Assembly: GCA_012521395.1 (NCBI GenBank)
Contig: JAAYML010000127.1
Span: 38,949 to 102,948 of the forward strand
Direction of reading: 5' to 3'
DNA length: 64,000 nt
Source of the DNA: Candidatus Epulonipiscium sp.
GTDB lineage: Bacteria; Bacillota; Clostridia; Lachnospirales; Defluviitaleaceae
Shown here one piece after another: positions 1 through 10,961 of this stretch. How positions within the stretch are numbered: the stretch's first letter is position 1; the number at the start of each line of letters is the position of its first letter. A model generated the notes under the pieces. The model saw nothing but the letters and a program-made list of their open reading frames with translations. It was not told where the DNA came from and ran no database searches. The position numbers were made by a program, and so were the translations under genes.

Positions 1-472
1 GACTCGGCATGGTTTGATGAAATGCAGTATCAAAAACTGCCACCATAGGTGTATCTGGCATTAAATTTCTGCAAGCTTCAATTCCAATTAAATTGGGAGG
101 ATTGTGTAAGGGTGCCAAATCACTACATTCTTCAATGGCTTTAATCACTTCATCGTCAATAATAACAGAAGCACTGAATTTTTCTCCTCCATGAACTACC
201 CTGTGACCAACGGCTGCAATTTCATCCATACTGCGGATAACCCCATATTCTTCATGAGTTAATGCAGACAAAACTTCTCTTACAGCATCTTTATGATTTT
301 CCATAGCGACTTCTTTCATAACTGTATCTTTGCCAGCCGGAGTATGTTTAAGTACAGAACCTTTAATCCCGATTCTGTCACATATTCCTTTTGCATATAC
401 TTTTTCTTCGACCATATTAATCAACTGATATTTTAAAGAAGAACTGCCGCAATTAATAACTAGAATATTCAT
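1..472 (-). CDS. ackA: Acetate kinase, N-terminal part (truncated by window edge)
   Basis: Reverse translation from ATG at 472 gives [20 protein letters not shown]...[12 protein letters not shown]...[10 protein letters not shown], acetate kinase signatures; next to pta. Confidence 0.95.
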   Translation of the reverse strand, partial: MNILVINCGSSSLKYQLINMVEEKVYAKGICDRIGIKGSVLKHTPAGKDTVMKEVAMENHKDAVREVLSALTHEEYGVIRSMDEIAAVGHRVVHGGEKFSASVIIDDEVIKAIEECSDLAPLHNPPNLIGIEACRNLMPDTPMVAVFDTAFHQTMPS

Positions 473-581
473 TATTATCGTCTCCCCATATAATATTTAT
501 ATAAAATTTATTTTTTATTCCTTCAGTGCTTTAATAAAGTATTTAGAATGGAAATACAATAATTGGATTTATATTGTATTA

Positions 582-1580
582 TTAATTTTCATTAATTTGT
601 GCTTGTACACATGTAATGGCTACAACACCAACAATGTCATCATCGCTGCAACCTCTGGACAAATCATTGACTGGTTTTGCAATTCCCTGAGTTATTGGAC
701 CATAAGCTTCAGCTTTTGCCAGTCTCTGAGTCAACTTATAGCCAATATTACCCGCATCTAAATCAGGAAAGATTAATACATTGGCTTTACCAGCTATTTC
801 ACTGCCTGGTGCTTTACTTGCGCCTACACTTGGTACAATCGCTGCATCCAGTTGTAATTCTCCATCTATCTTTAAATCCGGAGCCAATTCTTTAGCTATT
901 TTGGTTGCTTCAATCACCTTGTCTACATCGGGGTGACAAGCACTGCCTTTTGTTGAAAAAGAAAGCATTCCAACTATAGGTTCAGTAGCTACTAAATGTT
1001 CAAAGGATTTTGCTGAACTAACAGCAATCGCAGCTAATTCCTCAGAATTCGGATTTGGAACTAAACCAGCATCTGAGAAAATAAAAGTTCCATTTGCTCC
1101 ATATTCACAATCTGGAACAACCATAACAAAAAATGCAGAAACCAATTTTGTATTGGGAGCCGTTTTTAAAATTTGGAGAGAAGGTCTGAGAACATCAGCA
1201 GTAGAATTTACAGCACCTGCTACCATGCCATCTGCTATGCCTTTTTTTACCATCATCACAGCAAAATATAAAGGATTTTTAAGAAGCTCTTCTGCTTTTT
1301 CTCTGGTCATACCTTTATTTTTTCTTAATTCAACTAATGTATCAATAAAATCATTCATTTGGGCATAGTTTTCCGGATCTATGATTTTAACTCCGGAGAT
1401 ATCCAGTCCTTCTGCTTTTTCTAAGATCTCATTTTCTTTCCCAATAAGAATAATATTGGCTATATCTTCTTTTAAAATTTTCTCTGTTGCCTTTAAAGTT
1501 CTTAACTCTAATGATTCGGGCAATACAATAGTTTTTTTGTCACTTTTTGCTCTTTGCTTGATTGTTTGTATAAAGTCCAC
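582..1580 (-). CDS. pta: Phosphate acetyltransferase
   Basis: 332 aa; MDFIQTIKQRAKSDKKTIVLPES...; Pta family; adjacent ackA. Confidence 0.96.
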   Translation of the reverse strand: MDFIQTIKQRAKSDKKTIVLPESLELRTLKATEKILKEDIANIILIGKENEILEKAEGLDISGVKIIDPENYAQMNDFIDTLVELRKNKGMTREKAEELLKNPLYFAVMMVKKGIADGMVAGAVNSTADVLRPSLQILKTAPNTKLVSAFFVMVVPDCEYGANGTFIFSDAGLVPNPNSEELAAIAVSSAKSFEHLVATEPIVGMLSFSTKGSACHPDVDKVIEATKIAKELAPDLKIDGELQLDAAIVPSVGASKAPGSEIAGKANVLIFPDLDAGNIGYKLTQRLAKAEAYGPITQGIAKPVNDLSRGCSDDDIVGVVAITCVQAQINEN

Positions 1581-1749
1581 AACAATACTCCTCTCAATAA
1601 TTTTCCACTAACTATTATAAACAAACTGCTTATTGTATACAATAGTCTTAAGGAAAGTTTATCTTTTTTTTAGTTTTTCGACAGCTATATTGACATAAAA
1701 ATATGGCATATAGAATAATATAATTATCATCTTGATAGGGAGAATGATT

Positions 1750-3009
1750 ATGAAAGTATTAGGCATTGTTGCTGAATACAATCCTTTTCACAATGGACAT
1801 TTGTATCATTTAGAAGAATCCAAAAGAATCAGCCATTCTGACTTTACCGTTGTCGTTATGAGTGGCAATTATGTTCAAAGAGGCGAACCAGCTATCGTTG
1901 ATAAGTGGACAAGAACACAGATGGCTTTAGAATCAGGAGCTGACCTGGTTCTTGAATTACCGCTTATATATGCCACATCCAGCGCTGAGTTTTTTGCCTT
2001 TGGAGCAATATCCATCCTGCATCATTCAAATATTGTTGACCACTTATCCTTTGGCAGCGAATCAGGCTCTATAGATTTATTATCACAAATAGCCAGTTTT
2101 TTATTCTTGGAATCAGAGCATTATAAAATGAAACTTAAAGAATATTTGTCGGAAGGCCTTCCTTTCCCCAGTGCAAGAAATAAGGCCTTAATCAGCGATA
2201 TGTCAGATAAAAATACAAGCATTCCTGTAGAAGAATTAAGCCAGGTACTTTCTTCCCCAAATAATATTTTAGCCATTGAATATTTAAAAGCTTTAAAACG
2301 CTTAAACAGTCCTATTAAACCTTTTACCATTAAAAGAAAAGGGGCTTCATACCATTCAACCCAGTTAGATACGCTCTTTGCTTCAGCTACAGGCATCCGG
2401 CATGCCCTTAAGAATAAAGACCATAGTATATTATACAAAACCATGCCAAAAAAAGCGGCTGATTTATTTTTGGAAGCCATCCATTTGGGCAAGGCTCCTG
2501 TTTATTACGATGATTTTTCTTTTGAATTACAATACCTCCTTAGAAGTATGCCTATGGAAGAAATTAAAAAAATTATGGAAGTGGATGAAGGTATTGAAAA
2601 CAGAATAAATAAAGCTGCCATGAATCATTTTTACATTAAAGAGATCATTGAATCGGTTAAAACAAAAAGATATACGATGACAAGAATTCAAAGGACCTTG
2701 CTCCATATTCTTTTGCAGATTTATTCTGAAGACTTTTGGGAACTTCATAGACACGGGGGACCTCAGTATATAAGAATTCTTGGCTTTAGAAAAAGTGCAG
2801 CACCTTTACTAAAAAAGCTAAAGATAAATTCAAAACTCCCTATTATTTCTAATGTAAGAAGAGCCTACAGGGATTTTAGTGGTCTTCCTAAAAAAATGCT
2901 TGAAAAAGAAATTCAGTCAACAGATATTTACAGCCTTCACTATCCAAATCTTTGTCAAAGAAAAAGCGGCATCGAATTTTCTATGCCTTTAATCATCATC
3001 AATAAATAA
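1750..3009 (+). CDS. tmcAL: tRNA(Met) cytidine acetate ligase (YlbM/TmcAL family)
   Basis: MKVLGIVAEYNPFHNGHLYHL nucleotidyltransferase motif; likely start is the internal Met at 1750 of the 1732 ORF. Confidence 0.9.
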   Translation: MKVLGIVAEYNPFHNGHLYHLEESKRISHSDFTVVVMSGNYVQRGEPAIVDKWTRTQMALESGADLVLELPLIYATSSAEFFAFGAISILHHSNIVDHLSFGSESGSIDLLSQIASFLFLESEHYKMKLKEYLSEGLPFPSARNKALISDMSDKNTSIPVEELSQVLSSPNNILAIEYLKALKRLNSPIKPFTIKRKGASYHSTQLDTLFASATGIRHALKNKDHSILYKTMPKKAADLFLEAIHLGKAPVYYDDFSFELQYLLRSMPMEEIKKIMEVDEGIENRINKAAMNHFYIKEIIESVKTKRYTMTRIQRTLLHILLQIYSEDFWELHRHGGPQYIRILGFRKSAAPLLKKLKINSKLPIISNVRRAYRDFSGLPKKMLEKEIQSTDIYSLHYPNLCQRKSGIEFSMPLIIINK

Positions 3010-3068
3010 AACACACGTATGATTATCCCTCCTGAAACATATTTTATATAAGAGTTATTTTTAAAAAA

Positions 3069-4274
3069 TTGAGGGATATGATGAGATATAAGGATACGCT
3101 TTCTTTATCCAGACTTATTACTGTCTGCATTATTATTTTATTAACAACTGGCATTATTATCTTTCCCCAGGAAGTACTGGAGGCTTCTAAAAGAGGAATA
3201 CAATTATGGTTTAATACCTTGTTCCCTTCTTTATTTCCTTTTATGGTTGCTACTTATCTGTTAATTGAATTAGGAGTCGTTCACTTTATCGGTATTTTGT
3301 TTGAACCTGTGATGGGACCTATTTTTAATGTCCCAGGAGAAGGCGCCTTTCCCTGGATGATGGGAATTATTTCCGGTTATCCCATTGGGGCAAAAATAAC
3401 TGCTGATTTACGGTGTAAAGGAAAGATCAGCCAGGTTGAAGCCCAAAGGCTTATAGCTTTTACAAATAATAGCGGCCCCTTATTTATTTTAGGGGCCGTC
3501 TCTGCAGGCATGCTTTCAAAAGCCGAAACAGGGTTTTTTTTATTAGCTATTCACTATCTTTCTTCCTTAACCGTTGGCTTGCTTTTTAGATTCTATAAAA
3601 AAGAAAAAAAAGTACATGGAAAAAAATACAAAAATATTATTAAGAAATCCTTCCAACAACTTTCCCTCATTCAAAAGAACAACTCAAAAAAAATAGGTTT
3701 AATTCTTAAAGAAAGCATTATGTCTTCCATGGATACTGTTGTTCAAATAGGTGGCTTTGTCATCCTTTTTTCAGTCACATCACAATTGCTTGAATTATCT
3801 TCCCTGTTAGATTTATTCACTAAATTGTTTAAACCATTTTTTAAGCTGATTGTTTTTAGTCCCAAACTAATAAGTGCATTTCTTCTGGGGATTATTGAAA
3901 TCACCAATGGTATCAGCAGGATTGGTCTTTGTTCAGCGAGTCTTAAAGAAGAACTTGCATTAGTCAGCTTTTTAATTGCCTTTGGAGGTCTGTCTGTATT
4001 CATGCAGACTGTCAGTGTCATTAGTTCTTCGGATATTAACATTCCCATCTATGCCTGTGCAAAACTACTGCAAGGCCTTTTTGCATTTATTTATTCTGTA
4101 ACCTTCTATCCCCAAATGACAAAAATATCTGCTTATACACAAACGGTTTTTAATCCTATTTCTTACAATATCACCAACAGCTTCTGGTTCAAAAGCGGAC
4201 CTTATCTTTGTGCCTTTATTTGTATCCTTTTTATTCTCTTTAATATCAAACTCTTTCGGACTAAAGAAAATTAA
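3069..4274 (+). CDS. ylbJ: Sporulation integral membrane protein YlbJ
   Basis: Polytopic protein with nucleoside-recognition-like segments (GIISGYPIGAKI, NNSGPLFILGAV); ylbM-ylbJ-coaD synteny. Confidence 0.88.
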   Translation: MRDMMRYKDTLSLSRLITVCIIILLTTGIIIFPQEVLEASKRGIQLWFNTLFPSLFPFMVATYLLIELGVVHFIGILFEPVMGPIFNVPGEGAFPWMMGIISGYPIGAKITADLRCKGKISQVEAQRLIAFTNNSGPLFILGAVSAGMLSKAETGFFLLAIHYLSSLTVGLLFRFYKKEKKVHGKKYKNIIKKSFQQLSLIQKNNSKKIGLILKESIMSSMDTVVQIGGFVILFSVTSQLLELSSLLDLFTKLFKPFFKLIVFSPKLISAFLLGIIEITNGISRIGLCSASLKEELALVSFLIAFGGLSVFMQTVSVISSSDINIPIYACAKLLQGLFAFIYSVTFYPQMTKISAYTQTVFNPISYNITNSFWFKSGPYLCAFICILFILFNIKLFRTKEN

Positions 4275-4281
4275 CAAAGGA

Positions 4282-4791
4282 TTACTTTTGAGCATTCCCT
4301 TTTAATTCCTGACGGTTGGTATAAATGGTATTAATGACTCTGCCCAAACTATCTTCTAATTCCATATTTTGATTATGTATAACTTCTAAAGCTTGCTTTA
4401 AGCTTTTTTCAACTTCTGCTAAAATTTCATCTGCATAATCTAAAGCACCTAAACGCATTTCCCTGGCATTTTGCTTGGCAGCTTCAATGATTTCTTCAGC
4501 TTGTTCATAGGCTCTTTTTGTAATTTCATGCTCGTCCACCAGTTTTGCCAGTTTTGCATCTGCTTCTTTTAAGGTATTTTCAGCTTCTTTTTGAGCATCA
4601 ATCAATATTTTATTTCTTTCTTCAATAACCCACTTGGATTGCTTAATCTCATTAGGAAGTTTTAAACGGATATCCGTAATAATCTCATATAATTCGTCTT
4701 TATCAATCATCACTTTACCTGTAAAAGGTACTGCACTGCTTGAATCCAGCATGTCTTCGATTGCCTCTAATAATTGTAAAATACTATCCAT
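4282..4791 (-). CDS. Coiled-coil protein, ATP synthase subunit B/H-like, unknown function
   Basis: Long Glu/Lys/Ala coiled coil; start MDSILQ at 4791 after GAGGTGG; next to coaD. Confidence 0.6.
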   Translation of the reverse strand: MDSILQLLEAIEDMLDSSSAVPFTGKVMIDKDELYEIITDIRLKLPNEIKQSKWVIEERNKILIDAQKEAENTLKEADAKLAKLVDEHEITKRAYEQAEEIIEAAKQNAREMRLGALDYADEILAEVEKSLKQALEVIHNQNMELEDSLGRVINTIYTNRQELKGNAQK

Positions 4792-4802
4792 ACCATCCCA
4801 CC

Positions 4803-5279
4803 TCACTTAAATTTTGATTTCAGGTATTCCTCAACTACAGGAGGTACCAATGCATGTATATCTCCGCCAAACATTGCAATTTCCTTTACAACACTGGAAC
4901 TTAAAAATGAATAATGGATGTTGGTGGCCAGAAATATCGTTTCTATATTTTTATTTAAACTACGGTTTGTCTGAGCCATCTGAAGCTCATATTCAAAATC
5001 CGACATTGCCCGTAAGCCTCTTACAATAATTGTAGCATTTTTCTTGGCAGCAAAATCAACAAGTAAACCAGAAAAAGCTTCTACCTCTACATTTTTTAAA
5101 TATTTTGTAGTGGCTTTTAAAAGATCAATACGTTCTTCTACAGTTAATAAAGGCTGTTTTTTTACATTAGACAAAACACCAATTATTAAGTGGTCTACCA
5201 TTTCTGAAGCCCTGAAAATAATATCAATATGTCCATTGGTAACGGGGTCAAAACTACCGGGATAAATCGCTATTTTCAT
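4803..5279 (-). CDS. coaD: Phosphopantetheine adenylyltransferase
   Basis: [21 protein letters not shown] signature. Confidence 0.97.
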   Translation of the reverse strand: MKIAIYPGSFDPVTNGHIDIIFRASEMVDHLIIGVLSNVKKQPLLTVEERIDLLKATTKYLKNVEVEAFSGLLVDFAAKKNATIIVRGLRAMSDFEYELQMAQTNRSLNKNIETIFLATNIHYSFLSSSVVKEIAMFGGDIHALVPPVVEEYLKSKFK

Positions 5280-5836
5280 AAAGATTCCTCCACTACTTTT
5301 AAAAAAGTCATCCTTGTCGTCTTAAAAATTTTTTCTTTCCATATCCATAAATCAGCAATAGCTTGTATTCGTTTTTCTGAAGAATGCTCAACAATAATAT
5401 AACCTGAAGGAGTAATAAGATTCAGCTTTGAAATCTTTTCCAAAATTTTCTCTATATCATTGTCCAAATAAGGAGGATCCATGAAAATGATGTCAAATAT
5501 TTCTCCTTTTTCTTTTAAGATATCTAATCCTTTATTGACATCATTCTGATAAATAACAGCCTTATCAATTAATTTTGTGTGGTTCAAATTATCTTCAATA
5601 ATTTTCCGGCAAATACGCGATCTATCTATAAAAACTGCTTTTTTAGCTCCTCTGCTTAATGCTTCTATCCCAATGGCTCCCGTACCACTATACAGATCTA
5701 AAAAATTGCAATCATAAAGATCTGGGGCAATTATATTAAAAAGGCTTTCTTTTATCTTATCTGTCGTTGGCCGGGTATCCATTCCTTTTGGCGCTTTCAG
5801 TTTGTGTCCTTTAGCAACTCCGGCAATCACTCTCAA
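5276..5836 (-). CDS. rsmD: 16S rRNA (guanine966-N2)-methyltransferase RsmD
   Basis: [18 protein letters not shown]...[16 protein letters not shown] and DPPY motif; likely TTG start at 5836 after GGAGGAATATG. Confidence 0.93.
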   Translation of the reverse strand: MRVIAGVAKGHKLKAPKGMDTRPTTDKIKESLFNIIAPDLYDCNFLDLYSGTGAIGIEALSRGAKKAVFIDRSRICRKIIEDNLNHTKLIDKAVIYQNDVNKGLDILKEKGEIFDIIFMDPPYLDNDIEKILEKISKLNLITPSGYIIVEHSSEKRIQAIADLWIWKEKIFKTTRMTFLKVVEESL

Positions 5837-5989
5837 ACATATTCCTCCAATTTGAACATAAAAACTCATTTTCTATCAAAATAAGAAAAATTACTTCATA
5901 CCTATAATTTAATAATAAACTGAATAAAAGTCAATTATTATGTTCATAATAATAGCGAATCCTTAAATATTCTTTCTGTTTCCTCTCCC

Positions 5990-6020
5990 TAATTACATCG
6001 ATATTTTATCGATGTAATTA
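5990..6020. repeat. Perfect inverted repeat, 14-bp stem, 3-nt loop
   Basis: TAATTACATCGATA-TTT-TATCGATGTAATTA. Confidence 0.85.
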
Positions 6021-6029
6021 ATTTTATAT

Positions 6030-6062
6030 AAAAAGGAATGACATAAAATGCCATTCCTTTTT
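6030..6062 (-). terminator. Intrinsic terminator of SASP gene
   Basis: AAAAAGGAATG...CATTCCTTTTT hairpin followed by T-rich sequence on minus strand. Confidence 0.7.
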
Positions 6063-6076
6063 ATCTTTTATTTTTA

Positions 6077-6289
6077 TTATTGAAGAGTTGTATTTCCTGC
6101 CATTTGACGTTCTTGTTGTTCAATCATTCTTTTAACCATGTATCCGCCAACAGAACCGTTTTGGGCAGAAGTTAAATCTCCATTATATCCTTGTTTTAAA
6201 GGTACTCCAATTTCGTTTGCAATTTCAAATTTAAATCTGTCAAGGGCTGCTTTTGCTTCAGGAACTGCTTTACGGTTTCTACTTGCCAT
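6077..6289 (-). CDS. Small acid-soluble spore protein, alpha/beta type
   Basis: 70 aa; KFEIANEIGV germination-protease site; GGYMVKRMIEQQER C-terminal motif. Confidence 0.96.
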   Translation of the reverse strand: MASRNRKAVPEAKAALDRFKFEIANEIGVPLKQGYNGDLTSAQNGSVGGYMVKRMIEQQERQMAGNTTLQ

Positions 6290-6395
6290 AATATTACCTC
6301 CTTTTAATTTCAGCCATTTTTTGATATACCTTGTTTAAGGTACATTCATATTATGTGCAATTTTTTGTCGAATATAATAGTAAATTATGGCATTC

Positions 6396-8450
6396 TTATA
6401 AAGAAATATTTTTTGTTTTTTCTTCAAAAAATTTATTAATTTTTTCTTTTAATAAGTAGTGCTCTTCCGCTTTTAAATCTGGGTCAAGGCTTAATAATTC
6501 TTTTGATGCTTCCTGTACTTCTTTTAAAATATCCATATCCTTGTATAAGTTAGCAATTTTTAAATCCGGCAGGCCATGCTGACGGGTACCAAAAAATTCC
6601 CCTGGTCCTCTTAAAAGCAAATCGGTTTCTGAAATCTCAAAACCATTATTGCTTTTCGTCATAACCTTCATTCTTTCTTTTGTTATTTTATTGTCTGAAT
6701 CCGTCACCAAAATGCAATAGGATTTATGTTTTCCTCTGCCTACCCTTCCTCTTAGTTGATGGAGTTGAGACAAACCAAATCTTTCCGCATTTTCTATCAG
6801 CATAATGCTGGCATTGGGAACATTAACCCCTACTTCAATAACAGTAGTAGAAACCAAAAGATCAATCTCCCCTTTTTGAAAAGCTTCCATGATTTCCTGC
6901 TTTTCCTTTGCTTTCATTTTTCCATGTAAAAAACAGACTTTATATTCGTTAAACACTTTTTTAATCTGTTCTGTGTATTGAATAACTGATTGAAGACCTT
7001 CAATATCTGATTCTTCAACAGCCGGACAAATCACATATGCTTGTCTTCCGCTTGCTAATTCTTTCTTAATAAATCGGTAAATCCTCTCCCTGTAAGATGT
7101 ATTGACACAGTAAGTATCTACTTTTTGCCGGCCTGGGGGAAGCTCATCAATTATTGAAATATCCAAATCCCCATAAAGGATTAAAGCCAGAGTTCTTGGT
7201 ATAGGTGTGGCAGTCATGACCAGGACATCCGGATTTTTGCCTTTTTCGAATAAAAGCCTTCTTTGTTCCACACCAAAGCGATGCTGCTCATCGGTAATCA
7301 CTAAGCCTAAAGATTTAAAAGCTACCTTTTCCTGAATTAAGGCATGGGTTCCAATGACAATATCAATCCTGCCTTCTTCGATTTCTTTTAAGAGCAACTC
7401 TTTATTTTTCTTAGTTAAAGAACCTGTTAAAAGACCAATGTTAATATTTTCTTTTTCAAATAACGAAAGCAGGCTTTGATAATGCTGATTGGCCAGAACT
7501 TCTGTCGGTGCCATCATAACCCCCTGATAATTATTTTTTACGGCCATATAAAGAGCCAGAGCAGCAATAATGGTTTTACCTGAACCTACATCTCCCTGAA
7601 CCAGGCGGTTCATAGACCTGTCGGATAGCATATCCTTCTTTATCTCATTTATAACCCTTAACTGTGCCTGGGTTAATTCAAAAGGCAAATGGCGAATTAA
7701 ATCATTTACTTCTTCCACATCTTCAAATTTTATGGCTTTTTTATTATTTTTAATTTTATTTTTTATTCTCAGCAAGCCTGTTTGAAGAAGAAATAATTCT
7801 TCAAATACCAAACGTCTCCTGGCAATAAAAAAACTTTCTCTGGACTGGGGAAAGTGAATATTCAGCATGGAATAATTATAATCTGCTAATTGGTATTTTT
7901 TCCTTATCCACTTGGGTAAAAACTCCGTTAACTGGTTCTTCGTTTCTTTTATGGCCTGGTATATCATTTGACGTATAAGCTTTTGAGACAACTTATAGGT
8001 CGATGGATAAACTGGAATAATTCTGCCAAAAGAAAGAACTTCTTTGCCATTATTTAATTCGTATTCCGGAGATTCCATTTGAATTTCCCCATATTTATAT
8101 AAAACTTTTCCGGTAAAGATATAAGAATCATTTGGTTTAAAATGCTTTTTTAAATATGGTTGTCCATACCAAACCGCAAAAATACTTCCTGTTTCATCTT
8201 TTATTCTGACTTTGGTCAGAATAAGATTTCCTTTCTTAATATTCTGTGGCAAAGCAGATACTTGAGCGATAATTGTATTGATTTCATTAAAAGTAATTTC
8301 CTCTATTTTTTTAATTTCTGACCTGTCTTCATAGTCCCGCGGAAAATGATATAATAAATCTTCTATGGTATAAATATCCAATCTATTAAGCTTTTTTAAG
8401 GTTTGTTCTCCGACACCTTTCAGCTCTTTTACGGAATCGGAAAGATTCAT
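6396..8450 (-). CDS. recG: ATP-dependent DNA helicase RecG
   Basis: [23 protein letters not shown] helicase motifs; 684 aa. Confidence 0.97.
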   Translation of the reverse strand: MNLSDSVKELKGVGEQTLKKLNRLDIYTIEDLLYHFPRDYEDRSEIKKIEEITFNEINTIIAQVSALPQNIKKGNLILTKVRIKDETGSIFAVWYGQPYLKKHFKPNDSYIFTGKVLYKYGEIQMESPEYELNNGKEVLSFGRIIPVYPSTYKLSQKLIRQMIYQAIKETKNQLTEFLPKWIRKKYQLADYNYSMLNIHFPQSRESFFIARRRLVFEELFLLQTGLLRIKNKIKNNKKAIKFEDVEEVNDLIRHLPFELTQAQLRVINEIKKDMLSDRSMNRLVQGDVGSGKTIIAALALYMAVKNNYQGVMMAPTEVLANQHYQSLLSLFEKENINIGLLTGSLTKKNKELLLKEIEEGRIDIVIGTHALIQEKVAFKSLGLVITDEQHRFGVEQRRLLFEKGKNPDVLVMTATPIPRTLALILYGDLDISIIDELPPGRQKVDTYCVNTSYRERIYRFIKKELASGRQAYVICPAVEESDIEGLQSVIQYTEQIKKVFNEYKVCFLHGKMKAKEKQEIMEAFQKGEIDLLVSTTVIEVGVNVPNASIMLIENAERFGLSQLHQLRGRVGRGKHKSYCILVTDSDNKITKERMKVMTKSNNGFEISETDLLLRGPGEFFGTRQHGLPDLKIANLYKDMDILKEVQEASKELLSLDPDLKAEEHYLLKEKINKFFEEKTKNISL

Positions 8451-8477
8451 AAAAAACCCCTTTCATAATTTTATAAA

Positions 8478-8494
8478 GGCACCCTGTGGGTGCC
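8478..8494 (-). terminator. Hairpin between fakA and recG
   Basis: GGCACCC-TGT-GGGTGCC; followed by TTTATAAAATT on minus strand. Confidence 0.5.
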
Positions 8495-8507
8495 CTGGAA
8501 ATAATCT

Positions 8508-10169
8508 TTATTCTACAGAGAAAATATAATAATACAATGGTTGACCACCATAATGAATTTCTACTTCACAATCCGGATAAACTTGTTCGATATATTTTCT
8601 TATTTTATCGGTTTGACTTTCATCAACATCTTCTCCGTAATATATACTGATGATTTCACTATCATCATCAACAATCTTATCAATGAGTTCTAAAGTTGCC
8701 TTATCTAAATCATCGGAAACAACAGCAATATCTCCTTCAATCAATCCTAAAATATTGCCTTCTTTTATTTCTCTGTCGCCAATCTCGGTATCTCTTATAG
8801 CAAAGGTAATCTGTCCCGTCTTAACATAAGACATGGACTCTTTCATGGATTCTATGGTATCATCAATCGTCCTGTGTGGCTCATAACCTATCATGGCTGC
8901 AATACCTTGAGGAATGGTTTTTGAAGGAATGACTTCAATTCTTTTTTCTTGTGATAATTTCTGAGCTTGTTCTGCAGCCAATATGATGTTTTTATTATTC
9001 GGTAAAACAACTATGGTATCTGCATTCACTTTTTCAACTGCATTTAAAATATCTTCTGTACTGGGATTCATGGTCTGGCCGCCCTGAATCACATAATCCA
9101 CGCCCAAACCTTTAAATATTTCTTTAAGGCCTTCTCCTGCGGATACAGCAATAAAACCTATTTCTTTCTTTTCAGAAGGAGACTCTTTTGCTTTTGATTC
9201 TTCTTTTTCAATACTGAGATGGCTACTGTGCTGTTCTCTCATATTATCTATTTTAATATTGGTTAGAGGACCAAAGGATAATCCCTTTTCAATGACTTTT
9301 CCGGGGTGATTTGTATGTACATGAATCTTAATCACCTCATCATCTTCAACCACAACGATAGAATCTCCTAAAGTATTAAAATATTGTCTTAATTCATCCG
9401 CTGCACTTTCATTATTTTCTGAACAGTTTATAATAAATTCAGTGCAATAACCAAAAGTAATCTCTTCTTGACTTACAGAAGCCAAAGCAGAATAAGTTCC
9501 TGCATCTTTTGCAGTTAAACTGTTATCTACTAAACTAATGTCTCCGGAAATATAAAGCGCAGAGATTGCCCCTTCTAAAATTTCTAAAAGACCCCTTCCA
9601 CCAGCATCTACAACCCCTGCTTGTTTTAATACTGGAAGCATATCCGGTGTCTTTTTTAATACCTGATGTCCATGAGCAAAAATATCTTGTAAAAAGCTCT
9701 CTATATTATTATTATCCGTTTCTTCTGCAAGTGCCTGGGCTTTTTCTGCCATACCTCTTGCCACGGTTAAAATGGTTCCTTCTTTGGGCTTCATAACAGC
9801 CTTATAAGCTGTTTTTACCCCTGAATCAAACGCATTGGCCAAAGCCTTTGTATCCGCAACCGAATAACCCTGAAGTCCTTTTGAAAAACCTCTGAACAAT
9901 TGAGATAAAATAACTCCAGAATTACCTCTTGCACCTCTTAATGAACCAGATGCTGCTGCTTTCGCAATTTCAAAAACATCTTTAGATTCTGTTTTTTCTA
10001 CTTCTCTTGCAGCAGACAAAATGGTCAGATACATATTGGTTCCAGTATCTCCGTCAGGAACCGGGAATACATTCAATTCATCGACCATGCGCTTATTTTT
10101 ACCTAAATTATTGGTAGCGGCAATGATCATACGTTTTAACATTTCTCCGTCTATCTTAGATATATTCAC
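8508..10169 (-). CDS. fakA: Fatty acid kinase FakA / YloV (DhaL-domain) family
   Basis: NVFPVPDGDTGTNM and GSLRGARGNSGVILSQ DhaL motifs; beside yloU. Confidence 0.92.
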   Translation of the reverse strand: MNISKIDGEMLKRMIIAATNNLGKNKRMVDELNVFPVPDGDTGTNMYLTILSAAREVEKTESKDVFEIAKAAASGSLRGARGNSGVILSQLFRGFSKGLQGYSVADTKALANAFDSGVKTAYKAVMKPKEGTILTVARGMAEKAQALAEETDNNNIESFLQDIFAHGHQVLKKTPDMLPVLKQAGVVDAGGRGLLEILEGAISALYISGDISLVDNSLTAKDAGTYSALASVSQEEITFGYCTEFIINCSENNESAADELRQYFNTLGDSIVVVEDDEVIKIHVHTNHPGKVIEKGLSFGPLTNIKIDNMREQHSSHLSIEKEESKAKESPSEKKEIGFIAVSAGEGLKEIFKGLGVDYVIQGGQTMNPSTEDILNAVEKVNADTIVVLPNNKNIILAAEQAQKLSQEKRIEVIPSKTIPQGIAAMIGYEPHRTIDDTIESMKESMSYVKTGQITFAIRDTEIGDREIKEGNILGLIEGDIAVVSDDLDKATLELIDKIVDDDSEIISIYYGEDVDESQTDKIRKYIEQVYPDCEVEIHYGGQPLYYYIFSVE

Positions 10170-10190
10170 TTTGCTGCCTCCTTCGTACCC

Positions 10191-10547
10191 TTAATTGTCG
10201 ACTCTGATACCTTCGACAAATATATTTATTTTCTTAACTTCTAAACCAGTAGATTCTTCAACTTTATACTTAACTGTGCTAATTAAGTTATCTGCCACTG
10301 CTGATATCTTCGTACCATATTCAACAATAACATGAAAATCTATGCTTACTGCATCTTCTTCAACGATAACTTTAACACCTTTTGTAAGACTTTCGCGTTT
10401 CAAGAGTTGAACCAAACCATCGGTAACATTTTTTATGGCCATACCTACGATTCCATAACATTCTATAGCAGCTAAACCAGCTATTCGAGCAATAACTTCA
10501 TTGTCTATAAAAATATTCCCGTACTCATTCACAATTTTACCTGACAT
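10191..10547 (-). CDS. yloU: Asp23/Gls24 family envelope stress protein (YloU-like)
   Basis: Asp23 domain; synteny with fakA and rpmB. Confidence 0.9.
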   Translation of the reverse strand: MSGKIVNEYGNIFIDNEVIARIAGLAAIECYGIVGMAIKNVTDGLVQLLKRESLTKGVKVIVEEDAVSIDFHVIVEYGTKISAVADNLISTVKYKVEESTGLEVKKINIFVEGIRVDN

Positions 10548-10594
10548 ACTAACCCTCCTGAGTATATTCTTTTCATATAAAAACTTTATTATAT

Positions 10595-10621
10595 ATTATA
10601 TCATCTTTTATTATTTTTCAA
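10595..10621 (-). promoter_or_regulatory. Putative sigma-A promoter of yloU-fakA
   Basis: Minus strand TTGAAA-15-TATAAT; short spacer. Confidence 0.4.
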
Positions 10622-10655
10622 AATAGAATTGAAAATAATATAGCTAGAATTTTTC

Positions 10656-10684
10656 TTGCATTCTTTTCGAGTATCTGATAAAAT
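10656..10684 (+). promoter_or_regulatory. Putative sigma-A promoter of rpmB
   Basis: TTGCAT-17 bp-TAAAAT upstream of rpmB. Confidence 0.65.
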
Positions 10685-10732
10685 ATCTTTGTTGTGTTTA
10701 TAGGGCTATGGTTATAAAGGAGGTGTAGTGCT

Positions 10733-10924
10733 ATGGCAAAATGTGATGTTTGTCAAAAAGGTGTGCACTTTGGTATACAACTGAGTCACTCTCATAGAAG
10801 AAGTAATAAACAATGGAAACCTAACGTTAAAAAAGTGAAGGTATTATTAGACAACGGGACCAAAAAAAGAATGAATGTTTGTACAAGATGCTTACGTTCT
10901 AATCTTGTTACCCGTGCCAACTAA
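10733..10924 (+). CDS. rpmB: 50S ribosomal protein L28
   Basis: MAKCDVCQKGVHFGIQLSHSHRRSNKQWKPN. Confidence 0.97.
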   Translation: MAKCDVCQKGVHFGIQLSHSHRRSNKQWKPNVKKVKVLLDNGTKKRMNVCTRCLRSNLVTRAN

Positions 10925-10930
10925 TTATTA

Positions 10931-10961
10931 AAACAAAGTTCAGAAGAACTTTGTTTTTTTT
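10931..10961. terminator. Intrinsic terminator of rpmB
   Basis: AAACAAAGTTC-AGAA-GAACTTTGTTT + T tract. Confidence 0.85.

Noticed and set aside
2121-2492. 123-aa minus-strand ORF inside tmcAL
   Set aside because: Antisense to a well-supported conserved CDS; no RBS or family features recognised
3743-4048. 101-aa minus-strand ORF inside ylbJ
   Set aside because: Antisense by-product of conserved CDS
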